Shown one piece after another: positions 1 to 10,560 of a stretch of 64,000 nucleotides of DNA. This stretch comes from Caprimulgus europaeus (lineage: Eukaryota > Chordata > Aves > Caprimulgiformes > Caprimulgidae). Every line of letters starts with the position of its first letter. Position 1 is the first letter of the stretch. Made by a program: the position numbers and the translations under genes. The stretch covers positions 44,312,037 to 44,376,036 of the forward strand of contig OU015525.1 in assembly GCA_907165065.1 (NCBI GenBank), given 5' to 3'. The notes beneath the pieces are model-generated. The model saw only the letters and a list, made by a program, of their open reading frames with translations, made no database searches and had not been told where the DNA came from.

Positions 1-3000
1 CAATCAGATCTAAAACAAGTCTATATTCAAGAATCTCAAAGAAAAGAAGGTTCAACCAAGGAGATATATCAAGGTGGAGAGCTACTTTTCTCAAACCCAT
101 CACCATAACATGTAGAAAGGGAGCCTAAGAGACCACTGTTAGAAGCCCCTGATCAACAAAATACTCAGAACCTATTTATTCTAGTTCCACCTTGTTTACA
201 GATAAATCAGCTCAATAGTAGATAGTAAAAGGAGTATAGCAGAAAAAGAACAATAAACCATGGTCATACCAATTAAAGCCAAGGCTCCCTTCATTTCTGG
301 ACATCTATTCCAAAATATGTAGGTGGATAGCATCTCTCTGTCCACTTATTTTAGGTAAAGTCTTCAGAAAAACAAGACATGACATTTCATACAATTCAGA
401 TAATTCTACAAATGTTTCCCAAAGAGAAACCATCTGATAGACAGGGTTTTAGGAATTTACCTCCTTTAGTCCAGGATTATTTCAGCTGACTCAAGAGAAT
501 GTAAAAGCAATGCACACTAAGCAATGGATATTTGGCTTGAGTTATTTTCTATGAAGTAGGGTCTGCTAGTCTTCCAAAAGAGGTTGCAAAATCCCATTTG
601 AGTAGAACCAATCTCATAAGTCATAATATGACATCTAATGGAAATAAGTAAATTACTTCAAGGACCACATATGGAGATTTGATTCAAAAAGTAGGTCTGC
701 AAAAATGCATCATGCCTAAAATATTTTCCAACTGGAATTTGCATATATGCAGATTGAGAAATTAAATTTTAAAAGCAGATATTCCATGGAAAAAATACAC
801 TATTGCATATATTAGTTAAACACATGATGCTTACTTTATTTTATCTTCTACCAAATATAAATACAGTACATAGTCTATCAGTTTCAGTACTACAGGCTCT
901 TGTTCACGATTTAAAAAAAAGGAGGGAGGGGTCAAACATACATGAGCATGGATTTAGCTGTTTAGCTGTTTATGTCAGGTACTTGTGATTTTTTTTTAAT
1001 ACAGATTTTTCCTATGGCGTTTAAAAGCATGGTCACTATCCATTGAAATTATAGCATGCAAGCCCTTGTGGATTGTACCAGAGAAAGATATCTAACACAA
1101 TCCATCTTGATAATCTCACTCAATTTAAGGTTTTGATTAAAAGAAATCCTTCAATGATCACCAAATGGCATATTCGAGCCCATTCACTTTGTCCATCAAG
1201 TGACACTATAATAACGCTAAACCTGTGCATAATTATTTCTCTGAATATGAATTGTGAAGAAAATAATGGCAACAGTCACAGAATAGCCAACTGGAATAGA
1301 TATTTCCTTTATGGAAAAACTGTGGTTTAGATTTCCTTTTGAAGTCCCCTTCTTAAATGACAATTTACAGGAACTGTTAGGAGAACATAGACCCAAAAAA
1401 GTACTTTGAAAGTATTTCTGTTCAGTGTGAAATACTCGTATTTATGATCACAAAAAATTCACTTCCCTTTTTGATACAATGCCCAAAAAATCCCCCAAAA
1501 AAGGAAGCAGCATTGCACCTAGAGGGGCTTTTTTCCCCCACCAGCTATGCACTGTAGTAAGTTTGTTAGTTCTCCAGGGCACTGCTCTGAAGGGCATTAT
1601 TTCATCTTCTCAAAAAATAGAAACTAAAAATAGTATGAAAACAACAGCTGCCACTCAGTAAAATGAACAGACCTCAGTTAAACAGATAAAACCTATCTGG
1701 TAACAAATACACTTATATTGAGTAAGTTAAAATGTAACTCCTTCATCAGCCCTAGTTAGAGAAAGGTGAGGATTGTGTTTCTTAACATATTTGATATGAA
1801 CATCTTGTATAGCATACGTCTGTAGCTGCAGAGTTTAAAATTTCTCAGACAGAGAAATATCTCCATCACTTGCTCCCATAAGGAAGCTCCTTCTCCTCGC
1901 AGTAGCTCGTGGGACCAGGCCAAGCCAAGGCAAACACATTCAGTTGGCTTTGCAGTTTCATCTGTGGTTTCATCGCATATTTACTAAGTCAGAATCGTTG
2001 ATGTTCATGTAACAGAGTGGATGCCATCGACCCACATGCTAACACAGAGTCATTTTTTTTCCTTACCCTCAGATACCGAGGCTTCAGTCCCAAAATACCT
2101 ACTGGGAGTGTCAACACCTTTGCTGCTCAGTAACAAGAGCATGTGTCTAAAGAGCATCCCTATTTGCAGCAATTAAATATATTTCAGATATTCACCCATG
2201 CTGTGGTTGCCCCAAAACATAAACATAATGGAGTATCAAGAGATTTGACTTCTGAGCCACTGTTGTCTTGCCACCCGTTTTATTTTAAGAATAATATTAG
2301 TCACACATCACTTCACAGATGTGTGGATCCAACTTTAACAGGATACCTTGGGGGACACTAAAGAGGCACATCAGGAGCAAAGCTTTAGGGACGCAAACCA
2401 AAGGTTGATAAATAATTTCCACGTGCTGGGTGCATTGGGGAAAAGAAGAAAAAACAACAGCAGCTTTTGTATCCTTGACCCTTTGCCTACTGTGCATTTT
2501 GGACAATCATATGTGTGCAATCAGAGTCTAATGAGAGCTTGTGTGACTTGCCAAAGCAAGTTTGACCTCAATCAAAACATGATTTCTGCAGAGATGAAGG
2601 AGGATTAGTAAAAATGTATTCCAATTTCTCATCAGGCCAATGTTAACCAAGACAAGGAAGTTATCTTGCCCCTGTAGAATCACTATTTTATTAAAGAAAC
2701 CCTGTACTGAAGTTCTGAATTACAAAACCAGCTGGTTACATCTGCGCTGAACTGCCACTATAGATGATTTTTGGCCGAATCCCAGGGGACATTCTGTAAG
2801 CCTGATAACAAACATTTTGTTTGGTTGGAGTTTTTTTAAGAAAAAAAAAAAAAGCCCAAGATATCTACATATTTCAACTGTCTAAATGTATCATGTGACT
2901 CAAAACTTCTCACAGTTTCATTAGTTCCAGATATTTCATATGCAATCTCCACATATAATTTAAATGGGAATTTGGGAATGTAATCCCACCCTTGCACAAG

Positions 3001-3678
3001 CAGCACTCTGCAGAAGATGCTAAACATTCATCTCTATACTGTAGCATTGTAAGTAAATAACATCTGATATGCTTGCCACCAGCTAAATTAACAAGATTGC
3101 AAGGAGATGTTTGAAAAGGGAGCAAACAATACTGCATTTTTTTTCACAGAACAGCAGATGCCTGCATCCACAGAAAATTCTTCAGTTTAAGAGGTGGAAA
3201 TAACTTCTCAGGTGCCCAGTGAGACTGCACATCTGCACTTCCATGCTCCACTTCTGCCCACCAAGAAAGCTAGCCTGTGCTACAGAAATGAGAACAAGAT
3301 GTTTATGGCATGAACTCAGTTATCTTGTGGAGTGCTGAGACATAGTGTACATTCAGGGGTTGGGCACAATTAACATTAATGAAAGGCTAAGATGTACATC
3401 CACAAGTTTTTACAGATGATGCGTTAATGGATATGTATCATACTTCCTAAGGGCACTAAATCAGCAAAATGGCAAACCCAAAATTAGACAGCTCTCACTA
3501 GAATATAGTACACTGAACAGCTTGTTTCTCTGAGCAGATGGTTTTGTGTGAAGGAAATCAAGACTTAGGACAATACATATGTGGAATGGATATAAAGATA
3601 AGCAAAACAAAGAACTCTGCCTGTGACCCTGTGTAATGAAATTTTACATTTCATGTTTGCAACTTGCTGGGGCTTGAG
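1..3678. other. AT-rich unique non-coding DNA
   Basis: No gene, recognisable repeat family or RNA gene is seen here. Open frames are all under 90 codons, overlap on both strands and resemble no protein I know. Small homopolymer tracts occur, for example 13 A at 2841-2853. The composition fits intergenic or intronic vertebrate DNA. A short exon or a regulatory element could be missed without comparison to other bird genomes. Confidence 0.6.
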
Positions 3679-3725
3679 TTTTTCTTTCTTTCTTTTTTCT
3701 TTTTCTTTTTTTTTTTTTTTTTTTT
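3679..3725. repeat. T-rich low-complexity tract
   Basis: The tract starts with TTTC-type units and ends in an uninterrupted run of 20 T (3706-3725). It could be a microsatellite or the decayed poly(A) tail of a minus-strand retroposon. No retroposon body is recognisable beside it, so a simple repeat is the safer call. Confidence 0.85.
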
Positions 3726-4585
3726 GGAGGGTGAGAGTAGGTTATTAAAAGCCCAGAGGAAAATAACAAAGCCAAAAAGAAATAGGAGAAAAAATCATAA
3801 AACCATTTGAACAGGAAAATAAGGCACTCAAACTCAAACATAACATGTCCCACAAAAGAAATACCATACAGTATAGTCGTATACCAGCATGAAGTGATTC
3901 AAGAGTGCCCCTCTTGACTGTCACACTGCTGTAACAATGGGTTGGCGTGAGGGGAGAGGAGAATATATTTTAATTTTCAAATCCTTTTTAGTGTAATACT
4001 GCAATTCCTCTATGGGGCCTTGGGTTGGTTGCATAGTTACCTGTAAATAATATTACTGTTGAGACAGCTAAACTGTTAAAAATGAGCAGCACAAGTACAT
4101 CACAAGTAGTCTTCTTACATTTCATTGTTCCAAACAACATGTTTGGGCTCAAAAGACAGGAAAGCAATTTAATTTATTCTATTTCTGATGTGAAGGAAGG
4201 TGTTTGCCAGCAGGTGGTTCAAGTGGTGCCCTGAATTCCTCCAGCGTTTGGTCCCTCACATCTGAGCTGCCACTTTTCTTCCAGAGGAGAAGCTCTACCT
4301 CCCCTCGAGAGGGAAAGGGGACAGGACTGCAGGTCTGCAACTGCCTCTGGGGGCATCTCAGCCACTACCTTGCTATGGACCTGATGCAGTAGGGGAGAGG
4401 GAGGTTGGGGAAAGAGGATCATCTTGGAACTGTGGCCAACTCCAGAAGGGTTGATCCACCCTAACATGCTACTGTTGGCTAAATATGGAAAATAGGAGAT
4501 CTAATCAATACCTGTTAACCCTGGCTGTTTCTTTCATCCTCTCATAGACAACATTGATCTGCCCACCAAGTACCAGTTTTCCTTT
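3726..4585. other. Non-coding DNA, no feature recognised
   Basis: Unique-looking sequence. The short open frames on both strands around 4204-4467 overlap each other and show no domain or family signature. Confidence 0.5.
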
Positions 4586-4648
4586 GGAAAAGGAAGGGAA
4601 AGAGGTAGGAAGGTAGGAAGGCAGGAAGAATGGAAGGAGGGAAGAGTG
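4586..4648 (+). repeat. GGAA-type purine-rich tract
   Basis: The plus strand is almost entirely purine, with imperfect GGAAG and GGTA units such as repeated AGGTAGGAAGG. It looks like a degenerate (GGAA)n simple repeat. GGAA is also the core ETS-factor motif, but at this length and degeneracy a repeat is the simpler reading. Confidence 0.7.
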
Positions 4649-4735
4649 GCTTAAACACACAGAACAAGATGTGACACCTCAGTCCAACTTGGCATCCTCA
4701 TTTAGCAGCCACCCAAACCAAGATACCAGGATTAT

Positions 4736-4968
4736 TTAGGCACCTCCTGCTTCCCATCCTGGGCACTGAGGCACCAGCCTGAAATCAGGCCAGAGGAGCC
4801 AGACACCTAGTCCTGCCACAGCCAGCACAGCCAAGGCTGGGGCAAACACCCTGCACAGCTCTGTGGCAGAGCCAGCACCTGGAGCTGCCTGGCTGCCCCT
4901 TGGCTCTGGTGGGCACAGCGCTGGGGCCTGTGGCATCCTGCAGTCCCCTGTGCCTCTGGGTATAGTAG
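4736..4968. other. GC-rich patch in AT-rich surroundings
   Basis: Abrupt change to a GC-rich composition dominated by CTGGG, CCAGC, CAGCC and GCAGAG words, with few CpG dinucleotides. It is therefore not a CpG-island promoter. Open frames run through it on the minus strand (4736-4985), but GC-rich, stop-poor DNA gives these by chance and the predicted peptides are unrecognisable. It may be an old GC-rich repeat fragment or a local base-composition anomaly. Confidence 0.45.
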
Positions 4969-7099
4969 CCACCACAACATCCCAAGAGAGAGAGACTCAG
5001 AGGAACATTAGGTATGCACTATAATGTGGGAACTGACAGAACTCATTTTTCAGATACTACACTAGTCATCTGAGCACTCACCCTAGCCTTGATCCCGAGG
5101 AGCTTTGAATCCACTAAGGTCAGGGGAGCTCCCCTACCTGGACTTCACAGAGTGAGGTCTTACTAACTTAAGCTCTGCCAAATGTTGTTTTCCTTTCTTT
5201 TGTTGAAGATGACCTGCTATATATAAAATCACATAAGGCAGTAAGACAAAGAAGAGGATTGAAATATAAGCCTGTAAATCTATTAATTAAGGTACCTTGA
5301 TGGTATCTAGAAATACTTACTGGTTCACAGTCCCTGCTCCTAGGGTTATTCCTTTTTATTTTTTTTTATTAATTGACTGTTTATTGTAAAACATGCAAAA
5401 ATGCAGAAGAGGGGACTAACACCAAGAACCACATTAGAAAGAGAAAAGAGTAAGCCTTGCACAGTTCTTTGGAAAAGGTACAATGTATCAGTGTTCATGT
5501 GAAAAAAAACCCCTGCAGTTGGAAAATTAATCATCCAAGAAGCTAATGGGTTCAAGGTGATGGAGATGCATTGACTTGGGCAGTTAGTCTCCAGGCAGGG
5601 ACATCATTTTTTCAGCATTCCCTATTGGGACACTGTGAAAGGGCTGCACTCTGCCCATCACTGGCAATTTTGATCTCCTTCCTGAAGCCTCTGCAACTAA
5701 CACAGGGATCCAGGTTTTACCCTAGGGGCTGGGCTTTACAAATTAGATATTGCATTGTACAATGTGTAGACACTTTTGTTCTCCTCATCCCATCTCCCAC
5801 AGTGCTAACAAAGTTTGGCTTATTATTCAAAGTTTTCCCTAAGGTCTGACTTTACTGAGAATTTTCTTACTGTACATCTCAACTGCATTGCCTCTATTCA
5901 AGTTTGTTTATTACAATTTCTCAACAAGATCTCTCCATTCCTGTTACCCCAATACAAACAAAGAATTCATTTTCCCACCTTAGCTTACATACTCGTTGGT
6001 GCTAGTCAGCATGGTTTAGCAGTAGTTAGTACAAAATTTAATGGAAGTTTTAACACAAAAATAAATTGACTCAATAGAAATATATTTCTCTATTTCTCTC
6101 ATTGTAGACACTGCCAACTTATTACATTCCCTGTATACTGCTAGAAATATTAGATAACTTATCTCTGAGAAAGTTTTATGCAAAAATGTCTATGTAAGTT
6201 TTTACTGCAGTTGCTACTGGCGTTTCTGTGGCTTCATCAAAACAATGCACTAAGACTGCAACATAATGTGTCCTCACTCATTTTCATTGGAATATCTGTA
6301 GAGAGAGGACTGTGATTGTCTCAGTTCTTTTAAAGTTACAGGAAGCCATTGCTTTCATATGGAAAAACAATATCATCTTGATTTCTCTTGTGATAGTTAT
6401 TTTATTTAATAGAAGGGAAGTATTATTAGTACCACCGTTATTAAATGAAAAAATTGCTTTTGTTCTATGGGTGATTTTCTACCTAAGAGGAAAACAAAGA
6501 AACAGAGCGGTCAGAAAGGAGTTTGAAACAGCTGTGGGTTTATTTGCATAATTTGGGCTTAACTGAACCTTGGTATTTAGCATGTATGGTTCCGTCCAAC
6601 TGCAAGAGCTGTGCATCATCATGAGAAACCAAACTTAGTCGAATTACTTCAAAGGGGTTAACATCTGTGCTCTGAGATTCTCCAGTTCCATTAATTAAAA
6701 GGGGCTTTGTAAGCAAGTAGCTATTGTTTTAAAATGTCAGATTACCTGTGTAGTCGACAAGGAGATAAGATAGTCATAGACCTGAGTTAGTTTTGATTTT
6801 CATTTCCTCATTTTATTAGGTTTGGAACAGTGAGAGTGGGCTGCAATGATTAGTACAAACAGGAGAGCCACACTTAAAAGCTGTTAGGGTTTTTGTGTAT
6901 CTGTTTAAGCTCCCCAGGCTAAGAAACAAGTCTATCCTTGCATGTTTACAATGCCTGCTAAGCATAACTGACAAGGATTTCCAGGCCCAGTTCTAAGGCC
7001 AGAGCTCTTGTCCAAGCCTTGGACAATTTATGTCAGATTTTTGGAATCCACTCTGCTCTGCTGTCAGCAGCCATAAAAGGGTCCCGCTCAAGACAGTTC
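4969..7099. other. AT-rich unique non-coding DNA
   Basis: No gene or repeat family recognised. The open frames reach at most 92 codons and carry no recognisable domain. The stretch near 6580-6760 has homeobox-type AATTAAT words and reads like conserved regulatory DNA, which is only an impression. Confidence 0.5.
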
Positions 7100-7109
7100 A
7101 AAATGCTGC

Positions 7110-7335
7110 TGCTCACCTATTCTTTCCTACTTGTGGCTATGTGCTACCTTCAGTGTAAGCCCTTCCCCTTTTTCACCATATCCAGCACAAATTTCTTGGC
7201 CTTATCTTCAAAGCCCATCACAATTTTGCCCCACCCTACCTCTCCCGCTGGGTCCTGAACCAAGGTTAACTCCCACCTTGCTTCACAATGCTACGCTTTG
7301 TGCTCTGGCCCACTTGCAAGCCCTCACCAGCAAAG
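7110..7335 (+). mobile_element. Possible decayed LINE reverse-transcriptase remnant
   Basis: One plus-strand frame at about 7220-7262 reads HNFAPPYLSRWVLN. This resembles the 'LAPPYLS' stretch found downstream of the reverse-transcriptase core in L2-like and related LINEs. The flanking sequence reads partly as LINE-like (a 'QFKMLLLTY' string at 7096-7122, in a different frame). The match is short, frames shift, and no 3' end is seen. It could be chance. Confidence 0.25.
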
Positions 7336-8167
7336 TTTCAAGTCAAAAGTACCTCCTGACACAAAACCTTCACCTTCCCAGGCTCACAGCTCTTAGCCCA
7401 ATGAAAAAAGCAGGACTGAGCCTTATTTAATAGCCCTGGCTAGTGGTTGCAGGGCTCCTTCAAAATGGGGGTGCCATGCCCTGTACTCTGCTCTGGGTGC
7501 TCCCAAGGGGTGGTAGCATCACTTCTTCCAGCAGCAGAGCTGACATCCACTCCCTTGAAATGTTTATGCAACCGCAGCTTCTATTCAATAGGTAACAGGA
7601 TCTCAAGCAACGTTGGTATTATCAGGTCAGGTTTATTATAGTGCAATGAGGTCTGGGGATTGAGAGGTTAGTGTGAGGAAGAATTTATTCTCTTACTTTT
7701 CTATCATTTAGGTCAGAGTGTAACCTCGGTTATCCAGGGAGATTTCTCAACATGTACATTTATTATTGTTTGGCATCAGACTTGGCAGTCTGATTCTCAG
7801 CTGTCAGAGATCCTCCATCTATATCACTTTTTCCGTTGCTGGGCAGTGCAGTTGATTTGCGCTCAACTTGTAGCTTGTAAAATAAAAGCACATTACTTCA
7901 CACTGTGCGTGTGCTCCTGAGCAAACTCCCAGCAAGATACCACGTACAATGTTTGCAGAAAATTGTTGACACTTCCCCTAAATGTGCTGGCTGCTAGTGT
8001 GGGCTTGTATATCTATCCACCTAATACTCAGGTTTGACAGTAATGTGTATTCAGCATGTCAGGGGAGGTGGTACTTAAAGATACTGGCACAAGCAAGGCA
8101 GGTGGAGCCTAGGAGGTTTTTCCATTGCCAGCAACAGCTGCCTTTTTTACACAGTCCACAGTCTCTC
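7336..8167. other. Non-coding DNA, no feature recognised
   Basis: Unique-looking sequence with no coding or repeat signature that I can support. Confidence 0.45.
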
Positions 8168-8230
8168 CTTTTTTCCTTTTTTCTTTTTTTATTTTTTTAT
8201 TTTTTTGTGTGTGTGCGTGCGTGTGTATGC
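8168..8230 (+). repeat. T-rich tract joined to a (GT)n microsatellite
   Basis: T-rich units with single A or C interruptions run directly into GT/GC alternation (8207-8230). The compound structure is typical of a retroposon tail or slippage-prone simple repeat. It underlies the low-complexity lysine-rich end of a 138-codon minus-strand frame (8109-8525), which is not believed to be a gene. Confidence 0.8.
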
Positions 8231-10276
8231 ACTGAAGATTTGCTTCATTGCAAATGCTTCCAGGAAAGTAACACTTCTGTCTGAAATCCAAGTGACTTGT
8301 ATAAGAGTTGGCCATTGGCATTTCAAACCCAATTACAGTTTTAATCAGATTCATATGAGCACCCAACCAGTACAGTGGGCTATCTAATGCCTCATTATGG
8401 AGACATCTTTTTACCACATCAATCAGCCTAACAGAAGCAGGATGCCAGTGCTGGATGGAGATCTTCCACCTGAGCTTGCCTTGTTCAAAAGTAAAACAGT
8501 TGAAATTTCTAAGCATAAATTGCATTTATGTATTCTATTTATCTTGTCATTATAACAAAAATAATTTAACTTTCATGTTTCCTATGCATGTCATACATGA
8601 TGGATAATTTGGCCAAAGCAAGAACTAGGTCTGGCACTAAAGCTATGTGAAAAATAGCTATTCTTTTTGGACTCCTTCATGTGACTAAATAGACGCAAGT
8701 GATCTATTAATTCACTTCCTGATCCTATTTATTATGTATTCATGGCAAGGACACGCGGAGGTTCAGTGATTAAGAAAAGGAAAAACTTACCAATCCAACA
8801 CTGTCTACAGTTATTAATTCTTCCAAATCATGATTCATCTTGTCAGACGACTTCACGAAGGCACCTGGCTTTGCCATGGCTTTTCTTCTCTATTTTTGTT
8901 TGCTTCCTTTGTTTTTCTTCCCTGTCAACAGATATTTGCCCTGAATCTATTTGGATTATAAATGCCCAGTAAGCTAAGACCTGAAATGGAAAGTTGGTAC
9001 TACAAGGTATCGCCAAAATGAGTCTCACCAAAAGAAAACATGACACATCTCTAGTCCCGAAGTGAGACAATTTTATTGTGCCTTTTAATCACTGTCACAG
9101 TTAAAACTCAGCCTTCCTGCTTCACATTTCTCCCACCAAACCCCAAAGAACCACTCTACTTTTAATGTTTTTAACACTGATGTCCCAAATCTGCACCAGT
9201 GGTTACTGAAGTTCTCCTGGCATTCACGGGGAGCATATGCGTACTTGAAGGTATAGTCTGGTGAAAGTACCTGAAGGAAAGGACCAGTTATGAAGTTGCA
9301 ACATGCTGGTCATATTCATTAAGCTGGACAGTTAGATGCATCTTTATTCCTAGGTTGGTATTCTCAACAGCACTTAAACATTGCTAGATGCATTCATACT
9401 GGCCGGTTTTGCCCATACTTAGAGCTCACAACTGAGCTTGTAAGCTCCACAATGAGGAATACTGCTTTGTGTGCTGTCCAGCAGCACTTCCATGATTTTA
9501 GGCTGGTACAGTGATCCAAAAGGTAATAGTGTGTATATATACATGCACACATGTGCTGTGTGAGTGAGGAAGATATAAGTACCTAAGCACTCCTAAAGTT
9601 ACCTTATGCATTTGCCACTAGAACGAATCAGAATTTGCATAGAAGATGGGACCTTTTAAGTACTGGGTAGTGCAGTGGCAGACAAATCATACCAAATAGC
9701 ACAATACTTTCCATTATACACTAATCACCACATTTAAAATTGTTATCATCAGATTATGTGGATGCATGATTCACAGCCCACTCCCTGTCTCCAAAGAATC
9801 GGTTTTTAAGCAGGCTGCCACGCGCCTACTGCACCTGATTGTTTCATCGGCACATTCCAGTTAACAAAGGCAGACGAGCTGGGGCAGAGCCCGGGACACT
9901 GATACACTTGTTCTATCCCCACAGGTGTAGCAGCCTTCTGTTTTGAAAGCTTCTGGGTGTAGGCGTTAGGGCTGCATTCTTTCTTTAATTTCTACTCGCT
10001 TCTTTAGGAGGCAGATGGAATGGCAGCCAAGTGAGGAGTGCACAGAAGGAGTGAAAACCTGCGTTCAAAAGGCCCTGCTAAGGACACGGACCGTTACAGC
10101 AGACCCTGAGCCCTTGCTGTCAGCCAGAGGAAGAAGAAAGGGAAAAGAAGAGAATGACCTGGGAGTTTTTAACATTAAAAGCTCCTTCCTATCCTCACTC
10201 ATTTTCGGTCAATATTGCTGGCAGAAAATATATTCTGTGTAACATAGAGCAATAGGCAGTTCCATGTGAATGCATG
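8231..10276. other. Unique non-coding DNA
   Basis: No gene recognised. The minus-strand open frame reaching into 8231-8525 has no family resemblance outside its microsatellite-derived end. A pyrimidine-rich stretch ending in AG near 9980-10007 looks like a splice acceptor, but no matching exon end or known protein follows. Confidence 0.5.
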
Positions 10277-10398
10277 TTTTATGTATAATTATTAATACAA
10301 GGCATTATTTATATGGTAGTACAGGTGTACTTTCCATATATTTTATGTATAATTATTAGAACCAGCCATTATTTATATGGGACTACAGATGTACATAC
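10277..10398 (+). repeat. 64-bp tandem duplication, two copies
   Basis: The word TTTTATGTATAATTATTA starts at 10277 and again at 10341. In both copies it is followed after several divergent bases by CATTATTTATATGG and then a diverged ACTACAG-like stretch ending in TGTAC. The repeat period is 64 bp. Scattered substitutions show that the duplication is not recent. No coding content. Confidence 0.9.
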
Positions 10399-10451
10399 CG
10401 GTTTATTATCAAACACACAGAGGGGAGACCACATTTTCCTTTCAGTTTACA

Positions 10452-10560
10452 CCATCTCAGGCCAGAATGGACCATTGTACCCATCCAGTCTGACCTCTCA
10501 CACTCTCACACACTAATTTCCTCAGCTGCACCAATTACAACTCTGAAGCCCCAGTCCCCA
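10452..10560 (-). mobile_element. Old CR1 LINE 3'-end fragment
   Basis: The plus strand reads AGGCCAGAATGGACCATTG, then a diverged 'cATCtAGT' stretch and CAGTCTGACCTCTCACAC. This matches the reverse complement of the 3' end of old CR1 subfamilies seen in turtles, crocodilians and birds (aggccagaagggacca...tctgacctcctg). The element therefore runs on the minus strand with its 3' end near 10452. The inner part decays quickly, so the 10560 boundary is approximate. Confidence 0.55.

Noticed and set aside
4736-4968. CpG-island promoter
   Set aside because: GC-rich but CpG-poor, with no adjacent first exon.
8109-8525. 138-codon minus-strand frame
   Set aside because: The C-terminal third comes from T-rich and GT-repeat DNA. 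The rest has no family resemblance and no splice context.
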